Shown here piece by piece: positions 1-8,188 of a stretch of DNA of 64,000 nt (its first letter is position 1; each line of letters opens with the position of its first letter). The translations under genes and the position numbers were made by a program. Origin of the DNA: Mesorhizobium sp. (lineage in GTDB: Bacteria; Pseudomonadota; Alphaproteobacteria; Rhizobiales; Rhizobiaceae); contig SAQG01000003.1 in the NCBI GenBank assembly GCA_004020315.1, positions 1-64,000 of the forward strand. Direction: 5' to 3'. The notes under the pieces are model-generated. The model did no database searches. It was not told the origin of the DNA and saw nothing but the letters and a program-made list of their open reading frames with translations.

Positions 1-52
1 TGAAGCGGACAAATGATGTGCTACCAAAACCGGACAACTTGAAAAGCTACCG
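1..52. mobile_element. possible insertion-sequence terminus, IS21-like
   Basis: Two imperfect direct repeats lie here, at 6-25 and 31-51. Each reads CGGACAA, a short variable stretch, TGA, three variable bases and GCTACC. IS21-family elements are known to carry several such repeats of about 20 bases inside each end, so this may be the last bases of an element whose body lies upstream of the window. No transposase gene is visible here, and the family assignment is inference. Confidence 0.3.
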
Positions 53-113
53 ACAGGGGAGGTCGGCACCAGCCGGCCGCATAGCGCGTCGCCGTCATCC
101 AGAACCAATGTTG

Positions 114-410
114 TCATAACTGCATCTCGATCGTCAGGTTGGCCGTGTCGCCAGCCCGAAGGCCTTCGCGGACCCGCACCGCCGTCTTGATCGGCAAGAG
201 CAGGCTGCCGGATGTCTTGTCGGGGAACAGCGATGTCCGCCATCTTGTCTGGCCGATGACGGCTTCCACACCAAGTGAGCCCCAGGGCCGTGCCATCCCC
301 GCCATCGCCGTCTTGATCCGTGCCCCAAGCTCCGGCGGCAGCGTCACGAAATGCCAGCCACCCTTGCCTGGATAGACCCAGATCTCGGCCTGCACGTCGT
401 AGCGAAACAT
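114..410 (-). CDS. DUF1905 domain protein
   Basis: A 98-residue protein that is almost entirely one DUF1905 domain, a small beta-barrel family of unknown function. The family signature PGKGGWHFV is at residues 14-22, and the conserved LPIKTAVR stretch is near the C-terminus. There is no signal peptide or membrane segment, so it should be cytosolic. The start is supported by an AGGAAGGG ribosome-binding site a few bases upstream. It lies downstream of bluB on the same strand, but a 135-base gap without features makes an operon uncertain. Confidence 0.8.
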   Translation of the reverse strand: MFRYDVQAEIWVYPGKGGWHFVTLPPELGARIKTAMAGMARPWGSLGVEAVIGQTRWRTSLFPDKTSGSLLLPIKTAVRVREGLRAGDTANLTIEMQL

Positions 411-545
411 TTTTGCCCTTCCTCAGATCAAGGCCGTCACGGTTGGCTTCACCATGATGTCTTGTTTGCAATGCTGGCGATTGGCGAAAACATCCAATCA
501 TATCCAGTCTTCTATGCAAGAAAGGATGGCAGCGTCGCCGTTGCA

Positions 546-1181
546 CTACCGCCTTATCACCATCGAAGGGCGCCGGACTTCCCAGCCTTCCCGTTCCAGT
601 TCCGGCACGCTGTGGTTCTCGCTCGGGTAGCCGACGCAGAAGTAACCGATCAGCGTCCACTCCGGCGGCGCGTCCAGGATCGTCGCCATTTCGGCCGGAT
701 CGAGGATCGAGACCCAGCCCATGCCTATCCCTTCGGCGCGCGCCGCCAGCCAAAAGGTGTGGATCGCCATTACCGCCGAATACTCGATGGTCGCGGGCAT
801 GGTCAGGCGGCCGAGCCCATGCCCCTGTTCTGTCGTGCGGTCGGCAAAAACAGCGAATTGGCAAGGCGCTTCGTTCAGGCCGGCAAGCTTCAGGCGCGCA
901 TAGAGCGCGGCGCGTTCGCCGCCGAACGATGCCAGCGCCTCCGCATTGCAGCGCTCGAAACATGCTCTGACGGCGGCGCGGCACTCCGCACTCTCGACCA
1001 TGACGAAACGCCAGGGCTGGCTCAGCCCGACCGAGGGCGCAATGCTGGCGACGTCAAGCAGCCGCTCGAGCGCGCCTTCGGGGAGCGGCGTCGGCCTGAA
1101 TCGCCTGACATCCCGCCGCCACAGGAAGAGATTGACCAGCTCGGCGCGAAAATCGTCCGGGAATTCCGGGCCTGACGTCAT
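546..1181 (-). CDS. bluB: 5,6-dimethylbenzimidazole synthase BluB
   Basis: BluB cannibalises reduced FMN with oxygen to make 5,6-dimethylbenzimidazole, the lower axial ligand of cobalamin. The 211-residue length fits the family. It has the nitroreductase-like flavin fold with an RRDVRRFRP motif at residues 22-30 and APSVGLSQPWRF at 48-59, both characteristic of BluB and setting it apart from ordinary nitroreductases. It is cytosolic. It follows a glutathione transferase gene on the same strand but is separated from it by a repeat-rich 140-base gap, so it probably has its own promoter. No riboswitch is visible upstream, unlike the B12 uptake operon at the other end of the window. Rhizobia need B12 for ribonucleotide reductase and methionine synthesis. 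Confidence 0.92.
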   Translation of the reverse strand: MTSGPEFPDDFRAELVNLFLWRRDVRRFRPTPLPEGALERLLDVASIAPSVGLSQPWRFVMVESAECRAAVRACFERCNAEALASFGGERAALYARLKLAGLNEAPCQFAVFADRTTEQGHGLGRLTMPATIEYSAVMAIHTFWLAARAEGIGMGWVSILDPAEMATILDAPPEWTLIGYFCVGYPSENHSVPELEREGWEVRRPSMVIRR

Positions 1182-1202
1182 GGTGTCGTACTGCCTTTGC
1201 TA

Positions 1203-1324
1203 AGAGAGTAGGAGAGTAGGGGAGTAGGGGAGGAGGGGAGTAGGGCAATAAGGCAGTAGGTATGCGCGCCGCCGCGACTTCCTTACTCCCTACTGCCTTA
1301 CTGCCCTATTGCCTTACTCCCCTA
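1203..1324. repeat. low-complexity repeat with an inverted arrangement
   Basis: The left part (1205-1260) is a run of variations on GAGTAGGG ending in a GCAATAAGGCAGTAGG-like stretch. The right part (1284-1323) is close to its reverse complement, built from CCTACTGCC, CTTACTGCC and TATTGCC units. Together they could form a long imperfect hairpin between the end of the glutathione transferase gene and the start of bluB. The right arm overlaps the transferase stop codon. It may act as a terminator or be a rhizobial interspersed element. Confidence 0.65.
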
Positions 1325-2023
1325 TGCGGCGGCGGCAGCCGCCGGCACCTTTCGGCCGAGGCCGCCATGCAGGTCGAGGCAGCGCTCGAACCATTGCGCC
1401 ACCACATCGCTGTCATCGAGCAACCGGTAGGGTGAGGCGATGCGCGCCCATTGCAGCGCGCCGAAGACGATGTAGTCGGCAAACAGCGGTGATTGGCCGC
1501 CGATGAAAGGCTGATAGGCGAGCGTCGAGCGCAGCGGCTCCAGCGCGGCGCGGAAGGCGCCAAGGCCGGCGTCGCGCGCCGCCATCACCTCTTCCAGTCG
1601 CTTGCCGAAGCGCTGTTCGCGGTTTTGGCGGAAATAGGCGGCGTTCGCCCCATCCTGCATGGCGTGGAGGTCCATGATCGCCGCAGTGGTTACATAAGGA
1701 TGGATGGTCAGTTGCGACCAGCGTTCGATGAAGCGCGCCATCGCCTTGCCGCCGTCACCGGAAAACAATGTCGGTCGCTCAGGATAGGCCTCGTCGAGAT
1801 AGAGCGCGATGGCGAAGGAATCGGCGACCACCGTCTCGCCGTCGCGGATCACCGGGACGAGTTTCGAAACGCCGCCTTCAACAGTGGGCACCTCGAGAAA
1901 ACGTGTCGGCACGGTTGAGATGTCGAGCCCCTTGTGGGCGAGCGCCATCGCCGCCTTCCAGCAATGCGGGCTGAACGGACGGGCGGCATCGCGTCCGACG
2001 AGGTCATAGAGCAGAATGGTCAT
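1322..2023 (-). CDS. glutathione S-transferase family protein
   Basis: A 233-residue protein with an N-terminal thioredoxin-like domain (residues about 1-85) and an all-helical C-terminal domain. The N-terminus has the family layout of a first strand (TILLYDL), then SPHCWKAAMALAHKGL as the first helix, then VPVIRDGETVVADSFAIALYLDEAYP, where the cis-proline and the glutathione-binding D-S pair sit. SPHCWK resembles the beta-etherase (LigE/LigF-like) group more than classical GSTs, so the substrate could be an aryl ether or a small electrophile. It is cytosolic. It is divergent from the DinB-fold gene at 2114. The function is a family call only. Confidence 0.85.
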   Translation of the reverse strand: MTILLYDLVGRDAARPFSPHCWKAAMALAHKGLDISTVPTRFLEVPTVEGGVSKLVPVIRDGETVVADSFAIALYLDEAYPERPTLFSGDGGKAMARFIERWSQLTIHPYVTTAAIMDLHAMQDGANAAYFRQNREQRFGKRLEEVMAARDAGLGAFRAALEPLRSTLAYQPFIGGQSPLFADYIVFGALQWARIASPYRLLDDSDVVAQWFERCLDLHGGLGRKVPAAAAAA

Positions 2024-2056
2024 TGGCGGCAGCTTCCTTGCGGTCTACTAGAGCGA

Positions 2057-2089
2057 CGTTTCGGGCCGATGCGGTAGGCACCCGAAACG
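2057..2089. promoter_or_regulatory. 9-bp inverted repeat between divergent genes
   Basis: CGTTTCGGG at 2057-2065 is the exact reverse complement of CCCGAAACG at 2081-2089, with a 15-base loop. It sits between the divergent glutathione transferase and DinB-fold genes, 25 bases before the DinB start. It could be a regulator site, a hairpin in the DinB leader, or part of an intergenic repeat. Confidence 0.4.
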
Positions 2090-2113
2090 GGTCTCGCGGG
2101 CCGGGAGAAAAAG

Positions 2114-2626
2114 ATGAAACAGCACTTCATGATGTTTGCGGCCTACAATCAATGGGCCAATAGCCGCATCTTCGATGCCGCGGGCGATCTCGACGAGGAA
2201 GAATTCCACCGCAATGTCGGTGTTTTCTTCGGCTCGATGATGGGCACGCTCAACCATATTCTGACCGCCGACCGCATCTGGATGCGGCGCTTCACCGGCG
2301 AGGGCGACGCGCCGGCCAGGCTCGACACCATCCTGCACCGCGCCTTGCCGGGCTTGCGGCTGGCGCGCGAGGCCGAAGACAAAAGGATCATCGACTGGGT
2401 CGGGGCGTTAAGCGACAAGGCTTTGTCCGGCCGCTTCTCCTACATGACCGTCTCCGACATGCGCACCGTCTCGCAGCGATTGGCGCCGGCGCTCGATCAT
2501 TTCTTCAACCACCAGACCCATCACCGCGGCCAGGCGCACGCGATCCTGACCGTTCTTGGCCGGCCTTCGGTGTCACTCGACCTGACGCTGTTCCAGCGGA
2601 GCGAAGAGGGGCGCGCCTACGCCTGA
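2114..2626 (+). CDS. DinB family protein
   Basis: A 170-residue four-helix protein of the DinB/YfiT metalloenzyme-like superfamily. The likely metal ligands are H48 in LNHIL and the pair H133 and H137 in NHQTHHRGQ, the standard DinB triad. Members include thiol transferases (mycothiol or bacillithiol dependent) and many uncharacterised damage-inducible proteins; the actual substrate here cannot be read from sequence. The start is preceded by GGGAGA nine bases upstream. It is cytosolic and stands alone, with a terminator for the opposing DUF982 gene just downstream. Confidence 0.85.
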   Translation: MKQHFMMFAAYNQWANSRIFDAAGDLDEEEFHRNVGVFFGSMMGTLNHILTADRIWMRRFTGEGDAPARLDTILHRALPGLRLAREAEDKRIIDWVGALSDKALSGRFSYMTVSDMRTVSQRLAPALDHFFNHQTHHRGQAHAILTVLGRPSVSLDLTLFQRSEEGRAYA

Positions 2627-2670
2627 TTTGGGATTACCCGGATCGACCATGATCGGACTGAAAGCAAAGT

Positions 2671-2708
2671 CGAAAAACCCGCCGAAGATGAAGCATCTTT
2701 GACGGGTT
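2671..2708 (-). terminator. rho-independent terminator of the DUF982 gene
   Basis: A 15-base stem (2676-2690 with 2694-2708), complete apart from two G-U type positions, has a three-base loop. On the minus strand it is followed by a run of five T residues. It lies 28 bases past the DUF982 stop at 2736 and may also stop transcription from the DinB side. Confidence 0.75.
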
Positions 2709-2735
2709 ATAGTTGCAAAGAAGCCTGGCCAGGCG

Positions 2736-3038
2736 TCAGGCGGCGTATCCCCCATAGCCCCGGGCGACCGGCTTGACCGAGGCCGCCGGCTGGGCGGAAG
2801 GCCAGAGAATGCCTGCCGCCACCGCGAAGGTGATCAAGGCATCGCGCGCCGCTTCGGGCGAGATCTCGCCGGCGCGTGCCGCCTCGCATGCCTTCACCGC
2901 CGCGCCATAGCTCAGGCGTCGCCGCGATGGCGGGAACTCGGTCAGGAACTCATGCATCTCGAAGAGCGAAGCGATCATGCGCTTATGTCCGGCGCCGACG
3001 GTTACGGCGACCGGGGTGAAGAATGTCTTGTCGTGCAT
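2736..3038 (-). CDS. DUF982 domain protein
   Basis: The start chosen is the ATG at 3038, giving 100 residues; a longer open frame to 3347 overlaps the helicase gene end and has a composition unlike protein. DUF982 is a small alpha/beta family found almost only in Rhizobiales, usually as several copies per genome, and its role is unknown. Recognisable parts are the hydrophobic LITFAVAAGILWP stretch and the A-x-C-E-A-A-R-A-G segment. A second member is at 25675 in this window. It sits 142 bases downstream of the UvrD-like helicase on the same strand and is followed by a good terminator. Confidence 0.75.
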   Translation of the reverse strand: MHDKTFFTPVAVTVGAGHKRMIASLFEMHEFLTEFPPSRRRLSYGAAVKACEAARAGEISPEAARDALITFAVAAGILWPSAQPAASVKPVARGYGGYAA

Positions 3039-3180
3039 TCTGGCCTCTCGAATTGGGCGGAGGTGACGGCGGACGCCGCTCTCCGATCTGGGTCGGACGC
3101 CCAGAAACGCGGATTGCGGCATCAGGTTCCATGTCGCCGAGATTTGGGTTCGCCACCATGCTCCGTGCCGAAGAGGCGGC

Positions 3181-5262
3181 CTATTTCCACATGTTCCGCA
3201 TGCGGGCGCCAAGGTCGACGCGCACTTGCGGCTGGCGGCGCGGGTCATCCTTGGCCTGGACGCTTGCCCATGATGCCTGTTCGAAGGCGCCGAGGATCGA
3301 GGCCGGGATGAAGCGGGTGCGCGAGGCGTAAACGTGGCGATCGCCACGCGCCGCCTGGCCGTGGACGAAAAAGCGCTGCGGCATGACCAGGTGCAGGCCG
3401 TCCTTGGCCCGCGTCATCGCCACGTAGAGCAGGCGGCGCTCTTCGTCGATGTCCTCCTTCGAGCCGACGGCGAGGTCGATCGGGATGCAGCCATCGACGG
3501 TGTTGAGCACGAAGACGTTTTTCCATTCCTGGCCCTTGGCCGAATGGATGGTCGACAGGATCAGGTAGTCCTCGTCGCGATGCGGCGGCCCGGCCTCGTC
3601 GCTGGTTGCATCCGGCGGATCGAGCGTCAGCTCGGTGAGGAAGCGCTCGCGCGAGGCGTAGCCCGAGGCGATCTGTTCGAGCTGCAGAATATCGGCCCGG
3701 CGCGTCGTTGCGTCCTCGTGGATACGGTCGAGATGCGGCTCGTACCAGAGCCTGACCTGTTCGAGATCAACAGGCCATTTTCCCGACCCGGTGCGAAGCT
3801 GCGAGAACAGCGTGACGAAATCCGGCCAGTCGTCGGCGGCGCGTTGCGGCGGCCGGTAGCGCGCCAGCCCCATCGCTTCGTCGAGGGACGTTGCCATGGT
3901 GTCGACGATCTGCGAAGCCGCCGAAGGGCCGATGCCGGGTAAAAGCTGCAGCACGCGAAAACCGGCGACGCGGTCGCGCGGATTTTCGGCGAAGCGCAGC
4001 ACCGCCAGCACGTCCTTGACATGGGCGGCGTCGAGGAACTTCAGCCCGCCGAACTTGACGAACGGGATGTTGCGGCGCGTCAGCTCGATCTCCAGCGGCC
4101 CGCTGTGGTGCGAGGCGCGAAACAGCACGGCCTGCGCCTTCAGCGCCGTGCCGGCCTCGCGCTCGGTCAGGATCGCCTGGCAGACGTAACTCGCCTGCTC
4201 GACCTCGTCGCGGACGCTGACCAGCTTCGGCTTGTCCGCCGATTTGCGCTCCGACCAGAGGTTCTTGGTAAAGCGCTCCGAGGCCTCGCCGATCACCGCA
4301 TTGGCGGCGGCCAGGATGGTCTCGGTCGAGCGGTAGTTGCGCTCCAGCATGATGATCTCGGCCGACCGGGCGAACTGTTTTGGAAAGTCGAGGATGTTGC
4401 GGACTTCCGCCGCTCGAAACGAATAGATCGACTGCGCGTCGTCGCCGACCACCGTAAGCCCGGATCCGTCCGGCTTGAGCGCGGTGAGGATCGAGGCCTG
4501 CAGCCGGTTGGTGTCCTGGTATTCGTCGACCAGCACATGGTCGAAGCGCCCGCCCAGATGCGCTGATATGGCCGGCTCGCCGGCCATCTGCGCCCAGTAG
4601 AGCAGCAGGTCGTCGTAATCGAGCACGTTCTGCGCCTGCTTGGCCTCGACATATCGGGCGAACAGCGCCTTAAGCTGTTCTGCCCACCCCGCGCACCAGG
4701 GAAACACCGAACCCAGGACCTCGCCGAGCGGCGCCTGCGCGTTGACGGCGCGCGAATAGATCGCCAGGCAGGTGCCCTTGGTCGGAAAACGGCCTTCGGT
4801 TTTGGAGAAGCCGAGTTCGTGCCGGGCAAGGTTCATCAGGTCGGCCGAATCCTCGCGGTCATGGATGGTGAAGGCCGGATCGAGGCCGATCTCCAGCGCA
4901 TAGTCGCGCAGCAGCCTGGCGCCGATGCCGTGAAACGTGCCGGCCCAGCTCAGCGCATCGGTGATGATGGAAGCGTCCCGGCCGAGCACCTCGCCGGCGA
5001 TGCGCTCGACCCGCTTGGCCATTTCCGATGCGGCACGACGCGAAAACGTCATCAAAAGGATGCGCCTGGGGTCAGCGCCCCTGACGATCAGATGCGCGAC
5101 GCGATGCGCCAGCGTGCTGGTCTTGCCGGAGCCGGCCCCGGCGATCACCAGCAACGGCCCGGCGACCTTGCCGTCGCCATGCTCGACGGCAAGGCGCTGT
5201 TCGGCATTCAGCTTCGCGAGATAGGCAGGCCGAAAAGTCGAATCACGGGCAGCGAGGTTCAT
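3181..5262 (-). CDS. UvrD/Rep-type superfamily 1 DNA helicase
   Basis: A 693-residue ATP-dependent 3'-5' DNA helicase. Walker A is GAGSGKTS at about residues 42-49, motif Ia follows as LMTFSRRAASEM, Walker B is DEYQDTN at 247-253, and motif VI appears as YVAMTRAKD near the C-terminus. Motifs III and IV (GDDAQSIYSFRAA and ERNYRST) are also intact, so the enzyme should be active. At 693 residues it is similar in size to Rep and UvrD. Rhizobial genomes usually carry a separate canonical uvrD, so this is probably an accessory repair or replication-restart helicase. It is not in an obvious operon. Confidence 0.92.
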   Translation of the reverse strand: MNLAARDSTFRPAYLAKLNAEQRLAVEHGDGKVAGPLLVIAGAGSGKTSTLAHRVAHLIVRGADPRRILLMTFSRRAASEMAKRVERIAGEVLGRDASIITDALSWAGTFHGIGARLLRDYALEIGLDPAFTIHDREDSADLMNLARHELGFSKTEGRFPTKGTCLAIYSRAVNAQAPLGEVLGSVFPWCAGWAEQLKALFARYVEAKQAQNVLDYDDLLLYWAQMAGEPAISAHLGGRFDHVLVDEYQDTNRLQASILTALKPDGSGLTVVGDDAQSIYSFRAAEVRNILDFPKQFARSAEIIMLERNYRSTETILAAANAVIGEASERFTKNLWSERKSADKPKLVSVRDEVEQASYVCQAILTEREAGTALKAQAVLFRASHHSGPLEIELTRRNIPFVKFGGLKFLDAAHVKDVLAVLRFAENPRDRVAGFRVLQLLPGIGPSAASQIVDTMATSLDEAMGLARYRPPQRAADDWPDFVTLFSQLRTGSGKWPVDLEQVRLWYEPHLDRIHEDATTRRADILQLEQIASGYASRERFLTELTLDPPDATSDEAGPPHRDEDYLILSTIHSAKGQEWKNVFVLNTVDGCIPIDLAVGSKEDIDEERRLLYVAMTRAKDGLHLVMPQRFFVHGQAARGDRHVYASRTRFIPASILGAFEQASWASVQAKDDPRRQPQVRVDLGARMRNMWK

Positions 5263-5360
5263 TGCCCATCAAGCATCGTTTCCGCTTTGTTCGCAACGCT
5301 TTCGACGCGAAAATTGCGATCGCGTCCGATTCTCCTGGCGCACCAGCCGATGAACCGGAC

Positions 5361-5531
5361 CTAGCGCTGAGGCTCTACGCCCATCGCCGCCGACTGCCGC
5401 GGCAGCGACTTGTCGTCATCGGGAGACGGCAGCAACAGCGGATCGAAGTCGTCGGGCACCTCGTCAATGATTTCCCGGACTATGCGGTAGGCCACGTAGG
5501 CGGCGGCCCCGGCTATGAGCAGACGGATCAT
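5361..5531 (-). CDS. small single-pass membrane protein
   Basis: A 56-residue protein with one N-terminal hydrophobic segment (LLIAGAAAYVAYRIV) followed by an acidic, proline-rich tail (EVPDDFDPLLLPSPDDD). The ATG at 5531 is preferred over longer alternatives because GGAG lies at a normal distance before it. The promoter region on this strand carries a match to the rhizobial EcfG stress promoter (see 5555). No family is recognised. It probably sits in the inner membrane with its charged tail on one side. Confidence 0.6.
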   Translation of the reverse strand: MIRLLIAGAAAYVAYRIVREIIDEVPDDFDPLLLPSPDDDKSLPRQSAAMGVEPQR

Positions 5532-5554
5532 GATTTTCTCCATTGGTGTGGACC

Positions 5555-5579
5555 AACCGAAGAGCCCGCGTTTTGTTCC
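5555..5579 (-). promoter_or_regulatory. EcfG/RpoE2-type promoter
   Basis: On the minus strand GGAAC (5579-5575) is followed after 16 bases by GGTT (5558-5555), so TT falls 18 bases after GGAAC, the spacing reported for the alphaproteobacterial general-stress sigma factor. The downstream ATG at 5531 would have a short leader. A second GGAAC copy just upstream (5599-5595) lacks a matching -10. Confidence 0.5.
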
Positions 5580-5679
5580 TCGCTCTCTCGTTTTGTTCCC
5601 CGCTTTCCACGCCGCGAGGTCTGCCTGACCCGTGCAACCAAAGTGGCACCGTCTCGTTTGCCCGTGACAGGAGGTTGCG

Positions 5680-5880
5680 ATGAACAAGCTCTCAATTTTG
5701 CTGGCCCCGACTTTGCTGGCTCCGACCTGGCTCGTTTTGGCGGCAGCGCTGGCGGTCGCGGCTTGCGATAACAACATCCCACCGACGAAGGCCCCCCGCG
5801 CCGATCAAAACCCGCAGGTCGACCCTGCACCCAAGGCGACGTCAGGCGATGATCAACCCGGCACGCCGCCGGCGCAGTGA
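5680..5880 (+). CDS. small predicted lipoprotein
   Basis: A 66-residue protein with a hydrophobic signal sequence ending in VAAC at residues 27-30, an acceptable lipobox, followed by a proline-rich, low-complexity tail (PPTKAPRADQNP and later GTPPAQ). This is the pattern of a short lipidated peptide anchored in the periplasm. AGGAGGT lies six bases before the ATG. No family is recognised. It is divergent from the small membrane gene at 5531. Confidence 0.6.
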   Translation: MNKLSILLAPTLLAPTWLVLAAALAVAACDNNIPPTKAPRADQNPQVDPAPKATSGDDQPGTPPAQ

Positions 5881-6262
5881 TGGAACGCAGGAAAAGTGGC
5901 CGGCGCCGCTTGGGAGGGGAGCGAAGACGCCGGCCAGGCGGGTATCAGGTCCGCCGCATAGCTAGAGATAACTGAGTCTTGCCTTTGCGTCATGGTGCGA
6001 TCGCGGAAGACGACCACTATGCACGGGCAATTAACTGACAAATGCGCAATTTTCGGCTGCGAGAAGTCGATGCTCGCCAGGCGCCACGCCGTCGCAGCTG
6101 GTTCCCGGCCCAACCCAAAGCTGGCCCTGATCCGGTGAGGCCGGCAATCGGATCTTCCGCGGCATCAGGCAACCTGCCGCTGACGGCCATTTTCATGCCT
6201 TATGTGGCCAACCGGCGCTCAAGGTCTTGCGAAGCGCTGACGTCCCGTGCAAAAGCGCGGCC
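5881..6262. other. intergenic region without a recognised gene
   Basis: There is no convincing coding frame on either strand. A perfect 8-base inverted repeat, GGCCGGCG at 5898-5905 with CGCCGGCC at 5928-5935, just after the lipoprotein stop may act as its terminator. The rest presumably holds the promoter of the ABC-F gene, but no box stands out. Confidence 0.4.
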
Positions 6263-8140
6263 ATGCTGATCATTAACGACCTTTCGCTCCGCATGGCCGG
6301 ACGCCTGCTTCTTGACCATGCCTCGCTGACCTTGCCGGCCGGCAGCAAGGCAGGGCTTGTCGGCCGCAACGGCACCGGCAAGACCACTTTGTTCAAGGCG
6401 ATCACCGGCGACCTCGCCTCCGAAACCGGTTCGATCAGCCTGCCGAAGAACACGCGCATCGGCCAGGTGGCGCAGGAAGCCCCCGGCACCGAGGAGCCGC
6501 TGATCGACATCGTGCTCAAGGCCGACCTTGAACGCTCCGCATTGATCGAGGAGGAAAAGTCGGCGACCGATCCGCACCGCATCGCCGACATCCACATGCG
6601 ACTGGCCGACATCGACGCCCATTCGGCCGAGTCGCGCGCCGCCACCATCCTCGCCGGCCTCGGCTTCGACGATGCTGCCCAGCGGCGGCCGGCCTCGTCG
6701 TTCTCCGGCGGCTGGCGCATGCGCGTGGCGCTGGCGGCAGTGCTGTTTGCCGAGCCCGATCTGCTGCTGCTCGACGAGCCCACCAACTATCTCGACCTCG
6801 AAGGCACGCTGTGGCTGGAAAACTACGTGTCGAAATATCCGCACACGGTGCTTCTAATCTCGCACGACCGCGACCTGCTCAACCGCGCCGTCAACTCCAT
6901 CGTCCATCTCGACCAGAAGAAGCTGACCTTCTGGCGCGGCGGCTACGACCAGTTCGAGCGCCAATTCACCGAGCAGCGCGAATTGCAGGAGAAGGGCAGG
7001 GTCAAGCAGGAAGCCGCGCGCAGGCACATGGAATCCTTCGTCGAGCGCTTCCGCGCCAAAGCTTCCAAGGCGAGACAGGCGCAGTCGCGCATAAAGGCGC
7101 TGGAGAAGATGAAGCCGATCGCCGCAATTGTGAACGACAACGTGCGGCCGTTCTCCTTTCCGGAGCCGGTGAAAACGGTGGCCTCGCCGATCATTGCGCT
7201 GAACAACGTCAATGTCGGCTATGTCGAGGGTGAGCCGATCCTGAAGAAGATGACGCTGCGCATCGATGCCGATGACCGCATCGCGCTGCTCGGCGCCAAC
7301 GGCAACGGCAAGTCGACCTTCGCCAAATTGCTGTCGGGCCGCCTGAAGCAGGAGAGCGGCACCATGACGGTAGCACCCGGCCTGAAAGTGGCGATCTTCG
7401 CCCAGCATCAGCTCGACGATCTCAGGCCGAGTGAAAACGCCTATGAGCATGTCCGCCGGCTGATGCCGGAAGCACCGGAATCGAAAGTGCGCGGCCGCGT
7501 CGCCCAGTTCGGCCTGACCACCGAAAAGATGAACACCGCCGCCAAGGACCTGTCGGGCGGCGAGAAGGCGCGTCTGTTGATGGGCCTGTCGGCTTTCGAG
7601 GGGCCGAACCTGTTCATCCTCGACGAACCGACCAACCATCTCGACATCGACAGCCGTGAATCGCTGATCCATGCGCTGAACGAGTTTCCAGGCGCCGTCA
7701 TCCTGATCTCGCACGACCGCCATCTGCTCGAGGCAACGGCCGACCGGCTATGGCTGGTCAAGGATGGCACGGTCAATCCTTTTGACGGCGACCTCGATGA
7801 CTATAAGACGCTGGTCACCGGTGTCTCCGGCGACCGCCGCGGCAAGCGCGAGGCCGAAAAAGCCTCGAAGGCCGACCGCCGCCGCGACGCGGCAGCGCGC
7901 CGCTCCGCCTTCGAGCCGCTGGCCAAGGAGATACGGGCCACCGAAGCGCTGATGGACCGCATCCGCAAGCGCATCGACTTGATCGAGGACGAACTCGCCA
8001 ACCCGGCGGTCTATGAAAAGGACCCGTCGACGGCGACGCGGCTGGCCAAGGAGCGCTCGCAGCTGGCCCAGACGCTCGCCGCCCATGAGGAGAAATGGTT
8101 GTCGATGTCGGCGGAGTATGAGGAAGGCACGGCGGAGTAG
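6263..8140 (+). CDS. ABC-F family ATPase
   Basis: A 625-residue soluble protein with two ABC ATPase domains and no membrane segments, the ABC-F layout (Uup/EttA/YheS group). These proteins bind the ribosome and rescue or tune translation, and some act in antibiotic protection. The first domain has Walker A GRNGTGKTT at about 34-42, signature FSGGW and DEPTNYLD. The second has GANGNGKST, LSGGEKARL and DEPTNHLD. The linker between them (about residues 230-300) is rich in K, R and E, as expected of the P-site tRNA interaction motif, and the C-terminus is a charged coiled coil. The ATG at 6263 is chosen over an earlier in-frame start because MLIINDLS is the usual beginning. Confidence 0.9.
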   Translation: MLIINDLSLRMAGRLLLDHASLTLPAGSKAGLVGRNGTGKTTLFKAITGDLASETGSISLPKNTRIGQVAQEAPGTEEPLIDIVLKADLERSALIEEEKSATDPHRIADIHMRLADIDAHSAESRAATILAGLGFDDAAQRRPASSFSGGWRMRVALAAVLFAEPDLLLLDEPTNYLDLEGTLWLENYVSKYPHTVLLISHDRDLLNRAVNSIVHLDQKKLTFWRGGYDQFERQFTEQRELQEKGRVKQEAARRHMESFVERFRAKASKARQAQSRIKALEKMKPIAAIVNDNVRPFSFPEPVKTVASPIIALNNVNVGYVEGEPILKKMTLRIDADDRIALLGANGNGKSTFAKLLSGRLKQESGTMTVAPGLKVAIFAQHQLDDLRPSENAYEHVRRLMPEAPESKVRGRVAQFGLTTEKMNTAAKDLSGGEKARLLMGLSAFEGPNLFILDEPTNHLDIDSRESLIHALNEFPGAVILISHDRHLLEATADRLWLVKDGTVNPFDGDLDDYKTLVTGVSGDRRGKREAEKASKADRRRDAAARRSAFEPLAKEIRATEALMDRIRKRIDLIEDELANPAVYEKDPSTATRLAKERSQLAQTLAAHEEKWLSMSAEYEEGTAE

Positions 8141-8188
8141 CGCCATCTGGCCCTACACGCCGCCGCCATAAACGGCTAGTTTGGCCCC

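Noticed and set aside
351..1175. A 274-codon open frame antisense to bluB
   Set aside because: bluB carries full family motifs, while the opposite frame has none.
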